Source of the DNA: Micromonospora eburnea
GTDB lineage: Bacteria > Actinomycetota > Actinomycetes > Mycobacteriales > Micromonosporaceae
Direction of reading: 5' to 3'
Assembly: GCF_900090225.1 (NCBI RefSeq)
Contig: NZ_FMHY01000002.1
Span: 1,736,001-1,800,000, forward strand
DNA length: 64,000 nucleotides
Shown here: positions 1-8,830 of the stretch, one piece after another
How positions within the stretch are numbered: position 1 is the stretch's first letter
Layout of the letters: each line of letters starts with the position of its first letter
The notes under the pieces: model-generated
The model's input: the letters and a program-made list of their open reading frames with translations, nothing else
Database searches by the model: none
What the model was told of the DNA's origin: nothing
Program-made: the position numbers and the translations under genes

Positions 1-70
1 GGGCCCGGCCACCCCGCCGAAGCGGCCGGGGGAGGGGTGCTGTCCCGCCACCCCGCCGATCTGAAGTGGA

Positions 71-1321
<1,251 letters not shown>

Positions 1322-1324
1322 CGG

Positions 1325-1726
1325 TCAGATCTCCTGCGGCGGCGCGGACATGACCGGGTGCACCTCGATCGGCATGTTCAGCGGTCGCCCGCCGGGCCCC
1401 GGCGCGGTGGAGATGTGCGCGGCGATCTCGGCCGCCCGCTCCGGCGTCTCGCAGTCCACGATCCACCAGCCGGCGAGGAACTCCTTGGTCTCCGCGAACG
1501 GCCCCTCGGTGACCACCGGGGCGCCGCCCTCGCCCGCCCGGACGATCCGGGCCTGCTGCGGCCCGGCCAGCCCCTCCGCCTGGACCAGTTCCCCGTCGGC
1601 GGTGAGCTTCGCGTTGACCTCCCGCATGAACCGGATGTGCGCCTGGAACTCCTCCGGCGTCCAGGTGTCGATCGACGGGAAGTCGGTCGTGGCGGCGCTG
1701 AACTGCATCAAGAGCATGTACTTCAC
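1325..1726 (-). CDS. YCII/DGPF-family protein
   Basis: A 133-aa YCII-related protein of the DGPF type. It begins MKYMLLMQFSA and has the family signature TEGPFAETKEFLAGWW near the middle (EGPF in place of DGPF). The start is GTG 1726, with GAGGAG 7 nt upstream. It is the first gene of a two-gene operon with the ECF42 sigma factor, whose start lies 1-4 bases past this stop. Members of this family are small ferredoxin-like-fold proteins of unknown reaction; the link to ECF42 factors is conserved. A cytoplasmic role in the sigma factor's stress response is inference. Confidence 0.9.
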   Translation of the reverse strand: MKYMLLMQFSAATTDFPSIDTWTPEEFQAHIRFMREVNAKLTADGELVQAEGLAGPQQARIVRAGEGGAPVVTEGPFAETKEFLAGWWIVDCETPERAAEIAAHISTAPGPGGRPLNMPIEVHPVMSAPPQEI

Positions 1727-1797
1727 GATTCGCTCCTCACGGCTGCGCACCGATTCTCGGTGCTCCCATCCCCGGGTAGAAGCCGCCACCCCGGTTC

Positions 1798-1803
1798 TCG
1801 ACA
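1798..1803 (-). promoter_or_regulatory. Candidate ECF-type -35 element of the YCII/sigma operon
   Basis: On the minus strand TGTCGA, followed by GAAC, lies 71 nt before the YCII start codon. TGTCGA is the -35 motif I recall for ECF42 targets, which would make the operon autoregulated. A clear -10 is not obvious (TCTACC lies about 17 nt on). Between this motif and the start there is also a small perfect hairpin, GCACCGA/TCGGTGC, at 1747-1763 in the would-be leader. Confidence 0.45.
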
Positions 1804-1863
1804 TCCCCGCCGGAGGAATTTGGGACGAGCGCGCCGCACCGGGACCGAACCTCAGCGGAAAGC

Positions 1864-1902
1864 GGAGGGTTCCCGCAGGTCGGAGACGTGCGGGAACCCT
1901 CC
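1864..1902 (-). terminator. Rho-independent-type hairpin after the deacetylase gene
   Basis: Perfect 14-bp inverted repeat: GGAGGGTTCCCGCA at 1864-1877 and its complement at 1889-1902, with an 11-nt loop. It sits 68 nt beyond the deacetylase stop on the minus strand. There is no T-run, as is usual in high-GC actinomycetes. Confidence 0.75.
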
Positions 1903-1969
1903 CGTCGATGTTCGGCCGGGCCCGGTTCACCCAGGGTCGCCACGCGACGACCAGCGGTCGAGGAGTGGG

Positions 1970-2947
1970 TCAGCCGGCTCGGCAGGACACCGTCGGCCAG
2001 GTCCAGTTGCCGTTGTGCTGGATGGTGATCCCGAAGTTGTTGCCGCTGCCGTTGGGCCCGGCGACCAGCGTCTGGGAGTTGGGCCAGCTGGCGTTGATGT
2101 TCCAGGTGGCGATGACCTTCGCCGGGGAGGGGATATTCATCGTGACGGTCCAGGTGTTGGCGCCGGACACCGAGACGTTGAGGTTGTAGCGGTCGCTCCA
2201 CTGCTGGCCGGCCGAGAGCGTCGCGGTGCAGCTACCGCCACCGCTGCCGTCGGGGGCCACGGCGCGGCCGGTCTGCGGGGAGATCATGCCGGCGCACAGG
2301 CCGCGACTGGCCAGATTCTGCGCGATACGCGGGATCGCCGCGAGCGTGTTGGCGGGCCAGTCGTGCATGAGGATGACCTGGCCGTTGGTGAGCCGGGCGT
2401 TGGCCTGCACGATCGCGTCGACGCTGGCGCCGTTCCAGTCCTGCGAGTCGACGTCCCAGATGATCTCGGTCAGGCCGTACTTGGCCTCCACCGACTTCAG
2501 GGTCGAGTTGGTCTCGCCGTACGGCGGGCGGAACAACTTCGGTGTGCCGCCACCCGCGTTGGCGATGGCCTGCTGGGTACGGGAGAGCTCGGAGTCGATC
2601 TGCGTCTGGCTCTGCTGGACCAGGTGCGGGTGGGTGTAGCTGTGGTTGCCGACCCACATGCCGGCGTCGACCTGGGCCCGGACCAGGGCCGGGTTTGCGG
2701 CCGCGTTCTGGCCCGTGTTGAACATCGTGGCCCGCAGCCCGTTCTGTCTGAGCGCGTTGAGCAGGGCGGAGGTGTTGCCGGACGGGCCGTCGTCGAAGGT
2801 GAGCCCGACGTACCCGTTGCAGGCGGCGGCCTGGGCCGGGGCGGCGGTGACGGCGAGGGAGATGGCGACGCTGCTCGCCGCGACCAGCGCGGCGGCGGCG
2901 AAGCCCGCGATCAGGGATCGCTTCGGTGGCTTTCGTGAGGTTCGCAT
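1970..2947 (-). CDS. Secreted CE4 polysaccharide deacetylase with C-terminal CBM2
   Basis: Secreted enzyme of 325 aa. Residues 1 to about 40 are a signal peptide (basic [10 protein letters not shown], hydrophobic core, APAQAAA cleavage area). The NodB/CE4 domain follows, with motif 1 TFDDGPS, the metal-binding HSYTHPH, motif 3 RPPYGETN and the late motif ILMHDW. A Gly/Ser linker leads to a cellulose/chitin-binding CBM2 domain (residues about 230-325) with conserved Trp residues and flanking Cys. The start is ATG 2947 with AGGAGG upstream. CE4 enzymes remove acetyl groups from chitin oligomers or acetylxylan; CBM2 anchors them to cellulose, chitin or xylan. Substrate is not decidable from sequence, but an XlnR-like palindrome upstream (3199) leans towards plant polysaccharide. 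Confidence 0.92.
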   Translation of the reverse strand: MRTSRKPPKRSLIAGFAAAALVAASSVAISLAVTAAPAQAAACNGYVGLTFDDGPSGNTSALLNALRQNGLRATMFNTGQNAAANPALVRAQVDAGMWVGNHSYTHPHLVQQSQTQIDSELSRTQQAIANAGGGTPKLFRPPYGETNSTLKSVEAKYGLTEIIWDVDSQDWNGASVDAIVQANARLTNGQVILMHDWPANTLAAIPRIAQNLASRGLCAGMISPQTGRAVAPDGSGGGSCTATLSAGQQWSDRYNLNVSVSGANTWTVTMNIPSPAKVIATWNINASWPNSQTLVAGPNGSGNNFGITIQHNGNWTWPTVSCRAG

Positions 2948-3072
2948 ACGGGGTGCGCCTCCTCCTGGCGGGGGCTGGCGGGGACGGGCGACGTGATACG
3001 ACCCCCGACGGGGTTGCGACTGGTGGTGGTTGACCCGAAGGCCGGGTCGCCGGGCGATCCGTATCGACTGAT

Positions 3073-3213
3073 ATCGAGGCCTCTCGATGGCGACAGTATT
3101 GGTCCAGCCGTGTCGCGAAGTCAAGAACTTCCGGAAGTAGCGCGGCGATCTCTCCCGAGGAAGCCGTGGTTCTGGAGCCAGGAGGCGAGCCGGTGGCTCC
3201 GAAAATATTTCGG
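3073..3213. promoter_or_regulatory. Cluster of palindromes upstream of the deacetylase gene
   Basis: The intergenic region holds three dyads: ATCGAG-GCCT-CTCGAT near 3073, the perfect 12-bp palindrome ACTTCCGGAAGT at 3127-3138, and CCGAAA-ATA-TTTCGG at 3199-3213 in an AT-rich patch. The last resembles the CGAAA/TTTCG repressor sites known before Streptomyces xylanase genes, with a wider spacer. The regulator itself is not in the window. Confidence 0.4.
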
Positions 3214-3239
3214 CACCATTCCGGTCGGCCGGGTGGCCC

Positions 3240-5438
3240 TCACTCGACGGCGGTCGCCTCCAGCAGCAACGCCTGCTCCGGGTGCAGCGCGGGCACCTGC
3301 ACCCCCACCCGCCCCAGCACGCCCCCGCCGAGGGTCACCCCGTCGGCCGAGGCCAGCCAGCCGGGCGGGGCCAGCTCCAGCAGCGCCGGTTCCGGCACCC
3401 CGGCCGGCGGGCGCACCCGGTAGCGGCGGGACGGGTCGAGCCCCGGCAGGCGTACCGGGCCGGGCACCTGCGCCACCGACGTGGCCAGCCGCGAGACCGC
3501 GTACACCGCTCGGGACCGGTCGTGGGCGACCACGCCGTGTGCCTGCACGGCCGGGTCCGGGTGGTCGACCCGGACCACCCGGCCGGCGTGCAGCAGCGGA
3601 CGCAGCCGCTTGTGCAGCGCGACCCAGGCGGCGAGTTCGGCGCGTTCGAGCGCGTTGATCGCGCTGATGTCCCACTCGATGCCGTGGTGGCCGAAGAGCG
3701 CGGTGACCGCCCGGAAACCCAGGTCGTGCACCCGGTTGGTGGTGTGCGAGCGGTCCGGCCCGAGGTGGGTGCCGATCAGCTCGGGCGGGAGCAGCAGCCC
3801 GGTCCAGCGCTGGATCGACAGACGTTCCAGGGCGTCGTTGCAGTCGCTGGCCCAGACCCGGTCGGTGCGGCGCAGGATCTCCAGGTCGACCCGTGCCCCG
3901 CCGGACGAGCAGCTCTCGATCTCGACGTGCGGATGCCGGGCGCGCAGCTCGTCGAGCAGCCGGTAGGCCGCCACGGTCTGCGCGTGCACCCCGGGCCGGC
4001 CGGCGTGCCCGGCCTCGGTGAGGTCCCGGTTGTGGTCCCACTTCAGGTACGCGATGCCGTCGTGCCCGCCGAGTAGCGCGTCCAGCCGGCCCAGCACGTG
4101 GGCGTACGCGTCGGGGTGGGCGAGGTCGAGCACCTGCTGGTGCCGCCACTCCGGGGGCAGCCGGCCGGGTGCCTGGAGCACCCAGTCCGGGTGGGCCCGG
4201 AACAGGTCCGAGTCGGGGTTGACCATCTCCGGCTCGACCCAGAGCCCGAACTGCATCCCGTGGCCGCGTACGTGGTCGATGAGCGGTTGCAGCCCGTCCG
4301 GCCAGACGTCGTCGTCGACCCACCAGTCGCCCAGCCCGGCCCGGTCGTGCCGGCGGCCCCGGAACCAGCCGTCGTCGAGTACGAAGCGTTCCACGCCCAC
4401 CTCGGCGGCCCGGTCGGCGAGCCCGGTCAGCCGGTCCAGGTCGTGGTCGAAGTAGACCGCCTCCCAGACGTTCAGCGTCACCGGGCGAGGGGTGCGCGGG
4501 TGACCCGGGCGGGCCCGCAGGTGGCGGTGCAGCACGTCGCTGAGCCCGTCCAGCCCGTCGGCGGAGTGCACCGCGTAGAGCAGGGGAGTGGCGTACTCGG
4601 CACCGGGGGCGAGCCGGATCTCGCCGGGGGCGAGCAGTTCACCGCCGCCGAGGGTGGACTCGCCGGTCGGTCGACGTTCGGCCACCGTGACGTGGTCGCC
4701 GCTCCACGCGGTGTGCACCGCCCACACCTCGCCGTGCCCGAAGCCGAACCCGGGTGTGCCGGCCACCAGCAGCAGCGTGGCGTCGTGGCCGGTACGGCCG
4801 TGCCGGCCCTCGCGTACCCAGGCACCCATCGGCCACGGGTGCCGTTGCGGGGCGCGTTCGCGGCACCAGCGGCCGGTGAGGTCGAGCAGTTCGGTGGCGA
4901 CCGCCGGTACCGGCAGCACCGGGGTCAGCTCCCGCACCTCGTACGGCCGGTCGCCGTCGTTGCGCAGCCGGTGCCGCAGCGTCAGCAGCCCGGTCGGGTC
5001 CATCGTGATCTCAACGGTCAGCGACAACCCCGCGCCGACGTCCACCCCCCGTACGGTGGCAAGGACGGGCCCCCCGTTAACGCCTGGTGCGGGTAAAGGG
5101 GCCCCTCCTAACACGTCCTGCCCGCCCGGGGCGGCGTCGTCGGCGATGTCGAGGCCGGTGAGGCGGAAGGCCGTCGACCAGTCCCGGCCGTCGCGGTGGC
5201 CGGACAGGCCCGGTCGGCCGCTCCAGCCGGCGCTCGCCTCGGGCAGCAGGGACAGCACGGTGGGTGCGTCGAAGCTGCTCGGTACCACCGGCGGGATGGT
5301 GGCGTCGACCAGGGCGGGCAGGTCGTCGGCGGGCAGCGGGCCGAGGTCGGCGCCCCAGTGCACGACCCGGGGCAGCCCCGGGCCGCGCGCGTCGAGCACC
5401 AGGCTGGTCCGGCCGCGGCGCAGGTGGAGGATCGTCAT
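3240..5438 (-). CDS. GH36 alpha-galactosidase
   Basis: Cytoplasmic alpha-galactosidase of 732 aa (normal length for bacterial GH36), releasing terminal alpha-galactose from melibiose/raffinose-type sugars. The N-terminal beta-supersandwich is followed by a (beta/alpha)8 barrel. The catalytic nucleophile lies in YLKWDHNRD (about D467) and the acid/base in [11 protein letters not shown] (about D531). There is no signal peptide. The start ATG overlaps the upstream permease stop by 4 nt, so it is the last gene of a permease-permease-galactosidase operon that imports and cleaves the sugar. Oddity: residues about 109-127 are encoded by a 54-bp interspersed repeat (5059-5112), read in frame between the N-terminal strands. 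Confidence 0.93.
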   Translation of the reverse strand: MTILHLRRGRTSLVLDARGPGLPRVVHWGADLGPLPADDLPALVDATIPPVVPSSFDAPTVLSLLPEASAGWSGRPGLSGHRDGRDWSTAFRLTGLDIADDAAPGGQDVLGGAPLPAPGVNGGPVLATVRGVDVGAGLSLTVEITMDPTGLLTLRHRLRNDGDRPYEVRELTPVLPVPAVATELLDLTGRWCRERAPQRHPWPMGAWVREGRHGRTGHDATLLLVAGTPGFGFGHGEVWAVHTAWSGDHVTVAERRPTGESTLGGGELLAPGEIRLAPGAEYATPLLYAVHSADGLDGLSDVLHRHLRARPGHPRTPRPVTLNVWEAVYFDHDLDRLTGLADRAAEVGVERFVLDDGWFRGRRHDRAGLGDWWVDDDVWPDGLQPLIDHVRGHGMQFGLWVEPEMVNPDSDLFRAHPDWVLQAPGRLPPEWRHQQVLDLAHPDAYAHVLGRLDALLGGHDGIAYLKWDHNRDLTEAGHAGRPGVHAQTVAAYRLLDELRARHPHVEIESCSSGGARVDLEILRRTDRVWASDCNDALERLSIQRWTGLLLPPELIGTHLGPDRSHTTNRVHDLGFRAVTALFGHHGIEWDISAINALERAELAAWVALHKRLRPLLHAGRVVRVDHPDPAVQAHGVVAHDRSRAVYAVSRLATSVAQVPGPVRLPGLDPSRRYRVRPPAGVPEPALLELAPPGWLASADGVTLGGGVLGRVGVQVPALHPEQALLLEATAVE
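5059..5112. repeat. 54-bp interspersed element inside the GH36 gene
   Basis: GCAAGG, then a GGGCCCCCC block, GTTAACGCCT, and GGGGCCCCTCC ending TAAC. An ungapped alignment with 20894-20947 matches in about two thirds of positions over exactly 54 nt, including the ends and both GC blocks. The element is imperfectly dyad-symmetric. Its 18 codons keep the host gene open. Confidence 0.75.
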
Positions 5439-6343
5439 CCCTTGCTGGCTCCCAGGGTCAGGCCCCGGACGAACTGCTTCTGCAACAGGAAGAAGATCAC
5501 CAGGGTGGGGATCGCGACCAGCACCGAGCCGGCCGAGACGAGGTTGTTGTCGGTGAAGAACTCGCCGCGCAGGTTGTTCAGCGAACTGGTCACCGGGAAC
5601 TTGTCGCCGCTGCGCATCAGCACGGTGGCCCAGAAGAACTCGTTGTAGATCCAGGTCACCTCAAGGGTGGCGAGGGCGGCCAGGGCCGGCCGGCACAGCG
5701 GCATGGTGACCTGCCAGTACTGCCGCCAGACACTCGCCCCGTCGACCATCGCCGCCTCGTACAGCTCGTGCGGCAGGGCCTTCATGTAGTTGCTCAGCAC
5801 GAAGACGCAGAAGCCGCACTGGAAAGCGACGTTGACCAGGATCAGCCCCCAGTAGCTGTCGTAGAGCAACTCCGAGTCGCTCAGCCAGGCCGGCAGCGGG
5901 ATCTGGGTGAACATCCGGAACAGCGGGATCAGCAGGGCCTGCTGCGGCAGCAGGTTCGCCGCGGTGAACAGCCCGAGCAGGACGAGGTTGACCCGCCAGC
6001 TGAACCGGGCGATCACGAACGCCACGCAGGAGGCGAGGAAGAGGGTCAGCAGCACCGCCGGGACGGTGATGTAGACGGAGTTAAGGAAGTGTTTGCCGAA
6101 CTCGGCGGTCCGCCAGGCGGTGACGTAGTTGTCGAGGGTCCAGCCGCCGAGTGAGACGTAACCGTGGGCGGCGGTGTACTGGTACGAACGCAGCGACGTC
6201 AGCACCGCCCAGAGGATCGGGAAGAGCCAGCCGACCGCCACCGTACCCAGGAAGAGGTGCAGGACCAGCCGGGCGGGCCGCAGCGGTCGGCGGCGCCCGC
6301 GTGGCGCGGCGGCTGTGGGCTCGCGGGTCGGCATCCCGGTCAT
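5435..6343 (-). CDS. CUT1 ABC transporter permease, MalG type
   Basis: Inner-membrane permease of 302 aa with six predicted transmembrane segments and the cytoplasmic EAA loop EAAMVDGASVWRQYWQ that contacts the ATPase. It is the MalG-like partner of the permease encoded just upstream; the genes overlap by 4 nt. No ATPase gene is in the cluster; in actinomycetes such importers typically share a general MsiK-type ATPase encoded elsewhere. The substrate is inferred to be an alpha- or beta-galactoside from the flanking hydrolases. Confidence 0.93.
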   Translation of the reverse strand: MTGMPTREPTAAAPRGRRRPLRPARLVLHLFLGTVAVGWLFPILWAVLTSLRSYQYTAAHGYVSLGGWTLDNYVTAWRTAEFGKHFLNSVYITVPAVLLTLFLASCVAFVIARFSWRVNLVLLGLFTAANLLPQQALLIPLFRMFTQIPLPAWLSDSELLYDSYWGLILVNVAFQCGFCVFVLSNYMKALPHELYEAAMVDGASVWRQYWQVTMPLCRPALAALATLEVTWIYNEFFWATVLMRSGDKFPVTSSLNNLRGEFFTDNNLVSAGSVLVAIPTLVIFFLLQKQFVRGLTLGASKG

Positions 6344-7296
6344 CGCCGGCCCTCCCGCATCACGGTGGCCAGGTAGACGGTGATGAAGACCAGGGAGACG
6401 ACCAGCATGATGGTCGCCAGCGCGGAGCCGAAGCCGATCCGGCTCGCCTCGCCCACCACGTTCGCGGTGACCAGCGCGGAGAGCAGTTCGAGGCCGTTGC
6501 GGCCCTTGTTGATGACCCAGACCAGGTCGAACGCGCGCAGCGACTCGATCACCGTCACCACCAGCACGATGATGTTGATCGGCCGCATCACCGGGAAGAC
6601 GACCCGGAAGAAGGTGCTGGTCTCCGAGGAGCCGTCCACCGCGGCGGCCTCGCGCAGCGACGGGTCGACGCCCTTCAGGCCGGCCAGGTAGAGCAGCATG
6701 ATGTAGCCGACGTGCCGCCAGCCGGCGGCGACGAGCACCGCCCAGATGTTGACGTGCGGGTCGCCGTACCAGTCGACCTGGCTGCCCAGTACGGCGTTGA
6801 GCAGGCCCTGGTCACGGCTGTAGATGAGCTGCCAGATGAACCCGATCAGCGCCAGGGAGAGCACCACCGGCAGGTAGAGCGCGGTCTGGTAGAACCGGCT
6901 GCCGCGCAGTTCCTTGTCGAGCAGCACGGCGAGGAACATCCCGAACGGGGTGGCCACCACGAACAGGGCGGCCAGCCAGAGCAGGTTGTTCTGGATCGCC
7001 GGCACGAACGGCGGGTAGATGTGCACCATGTCGTCGTAGTTCTGCCACCCGACCCAGTCGATTTCGCCGAGCGGGCCGATGCCGTCCCAGTTCGTGCCGG
7101 AGAGCAGCACGGTGGCCAGCGCCGGCAGCCAGACCAGGCCGACCACCAGCAGCAGGGGTATCAGCACCATCAGCGTGATCACCACGCGGTCGGTGCGGGA
7201 CAGGAGCCGTAACCGGCGGCGGCGACCACCCGGGGAGGTGGTCGCGGCCGGCGCTGGTACGGCGTGATCCGCTTGGACCAGGGGCAGGTCGGACAT
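6340..7296 (-). CDS. CUT1 ABC transporter permease, MalF type
   Basis: Inner-membrane permease of 318 aa. The N-terminal arginine-rich tail (RRRRLRLLSRTDR) precedes about six transmembrane helices. The EAA motif is EAAAVDGSSETSTFFRV. It overlaps the MalG-type gene by 4 nt and lies 22 nt after the binding-protein gene, so the order is binding protein, MalF-type, MalG-type, alpha-galactosidase in a single operon read on the minus strand. Confidence 0.93.
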   Translation of the reverse strand: MSDLPLVQADHAVPAPAATTSPGGRRRRLRLLSRTDRVVITLMVLIPLLLVVGLVWLPALATVLLSGTNWDGIGPLGEIDWVGWQNYDDMVHIYPPFVPAIQNNLLWLAALFVVATPFGMFLAVLLDKELRGSRFYQTALYLPVVLSLALIGFIWQLIYSRDQGLLNAVLGSQVDWYGDPHVNIWAVLVAAGWRHVGYIMLLYLAGLKGVDPSLREAAAVDGSSETSTFFRVVFPVMRPINIIVLVVTVIESLRAFDLVWVINKGRNGLELLSALVTANVVGEASRIGFGSALATIMLVVSLVFITVYLATVMREGRR

Positions 7297-7318
7297 GGTG
7301 TCCTCCCCCTTTCCGCCG

Positions 7319-8647
7319 TCAGCTGGTGAAGATCGACTTCTTCTGGTTCTCGATGCTGGTCAGCAGCCCGCCGATGTCCTTCGGGTCCTTGATGAACTGC
7401 TGGAACGCCGGGATGATCACCGTGGAGGCGAAGTCCGGCCGGGTGTCCCGGTCGAGGAACTGGGCGATCTCGGTGGCCGAGCCGACCAGTTCGGCGGCCT
7501 TCTTCTTCAGCGCGGTGTAGCCGCTGGTGTCCCCGCCGGAATTGGCGACCAGCGTGCCGGGGTCGCCCTTCACCATGATGTTCGCGGCGTCGACGCTGCC
7601 GATGAATTCGAGCAGCTTCTTGGCGTTCGCCTCGGACTTCGGCTTGCGGGCCATCATGTAGCCGTCGATGGGCGCGTCCAGGGCCTTGGCCCCGATGGTC
7701 GAGTCGATCTCGGGAAAGGTGAAGAAGTCGATGTCGTCCTGCTCGTCGTCGTTGAACTGTTGGGCGACGAAGAGGCCGAGCAGGTACATGCCGCTCTTCT
7801 TCTGCTGCAACGACTGGGCGGCCTCCTGCCAGGTCCGGCCCAGCGCGTCCGGCTGGTGCAGCGGCAGCAGCCCGGCCCAGGTGTCGAAGACCTTCCGCAC
7901 CTTGTCGGAGGTCCACGCCTCCTTGCCGGCCATCAGGTCGACGTGGAACTGGTAGCCGTTGATCCGCAGGTTGAGGATGTCGAAGGTGCCCATGGCCGGC
8001 CAGCCGTCCTTGTCGGCGAAGGCGATCGGGTTGAGGCCGTCCTTCTTCATCTGCGCGCCGAGCGCGTTCAGGTCGTCGAGCGTGTTCGGCACCTGGTAGC
8101 CGTGCTGCTGCCAGACCGACTTGCGGTAGAAGACCGCCCACGGGTAGTACGACGCCGGCACGAAGTACTGCTTCCCGTCGTCCCCGGTGGACGCCTTCTT
8201 GAACGCGTCGGAGAATCCGGAGAGCTTGCCCCAGACGTCGCTGACGTCGCCGGCCAGCCCCTTGGCCGCGAAGAACCGCATCCGGTAGCCGGCGAACCAG
8301 GTGAACACGTCGTCCGGCTTGCCCTGCAGGTAGTTGTTGATGTTCTCCTGGAACGTGTTGTGGTCGACGGTGTTGATGTTGGCCTGAATCCCGGACGAGC
8401 TCTGGAAGGCGGCCGTCAGCTTGGCGAGGACGTCCTTCGGCGTCGGGTCCGAGGCGTTCGAGCCGACCGACACGGTCTTGGTGTCCGAACCGGAGCCGGA
8501 GTCGGAGCCGCAGCCGGCGAGCAGTCCCGTGCCGAGCAGCGCGCCCGCGCCGGCCGTCCCGGCGAGCAGCGAGCGGCGGTGGAGGCCGGCGACGGACGGG
8601 GGTACGAGTCGGGCGAGGTACTCGGCTTGCGATCGAGGACGGGACAT
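7319..8647 (-). CDS. Sugar ABC transporter substrate-binding lipoprotein
   Basis: Extracytoplasmic solute-binding protein of 442 aa. The N-terminus has a twin-arginine-like HRRSLLAGTAG followed by a hydrophobic stretch and the lipobox LLAGC (Cys near residue 46), predicting lipidation, possibly through the Tat route. The remainder is a family 1 (CUT1) binding fold. The open frame extends far upstream, but that part is antisense to the beta-galactosidase gene; ATG 8647 is the only start that gives a proper signal peptide. First gene of the import operon, divergent from the GH42 gene. Confidence 0.92.
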   Translation of the reverse strand: MSRPRSQAEYLARLVPPSVAGLHRRSLLAGTAGAGALLGTGLLAGCGSDSGSGSDTKTVSVGSNASDPTPKDVLAKLTAAFQSSSGIQANINTVDHNTFQENINNYLQGKPDDVFTWFAGYRMRFFAAKGLAGDVSDVWGKLSGFSDAFKKASTGDDGKQYFVPASYYPWAVFYRKSVWQQHGYQVPNTLDDLNALGAQMKKDGLNPIAFADKDGWPAMGTFDILNLRINGYQFHVDLMAGKEAWTSDKVRKVFDTWAGLLPLHQPDALGRTWQEAAQSLQQKKSGMYLLGLFVAQQFNDDEQDDIDFFTFPEIDSTIGAKALDAPIDGYMMARKPKSEANAKKLLEFIGSVDAANIMVKGDPGTLVANSGGDTSGYTALKKKAAELVGSATEIAQFLDRDTRPDFASTVIIPAFQQFIKDPKDIGGLLTSIENQKKSIFTS

Positions 8648-8700
8648 CGTGCGCTCCTGCGTGATCGGCGGGCAGAGACAGTTCCACCGTGAATCCACAT

Positions 8701-8822
8701 GTCCGAACACAAACAGCCGGTGGCGGTTGAAGCTACCCCCTGGTTTCGCGCTGTCAAGGGGTTGGCCTGAATCTCTGTCGATGTTGGAAAGTGTTGACTT
8801 GGGTGTGCTTCGGGGGCACCCT
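8701..8822. promoter_or_regulatory. Divergent control region of the galactoside locus
   Basis: Between the binding-protein and GH42 genes lie tandem hexamers TGTTTG-TGTTCG (minus strand, 8704-8715) and TGTTGG/TGTTGA spaced exactly 10 bp (plus strand, 8782-8797). Such helically phased direct repeats are typical of DeoR-family operators, and the DeoR gene is in this cluster. A possible GH42 promoter is TTGACT (8794-8799), 17 bp, CACCCT (8817-8822), putting transcription start at or beside ATG 8831. All this is inference from sequence. Confidence 0.4.
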
Positions 8823-8830
8823 CTGCTGTC

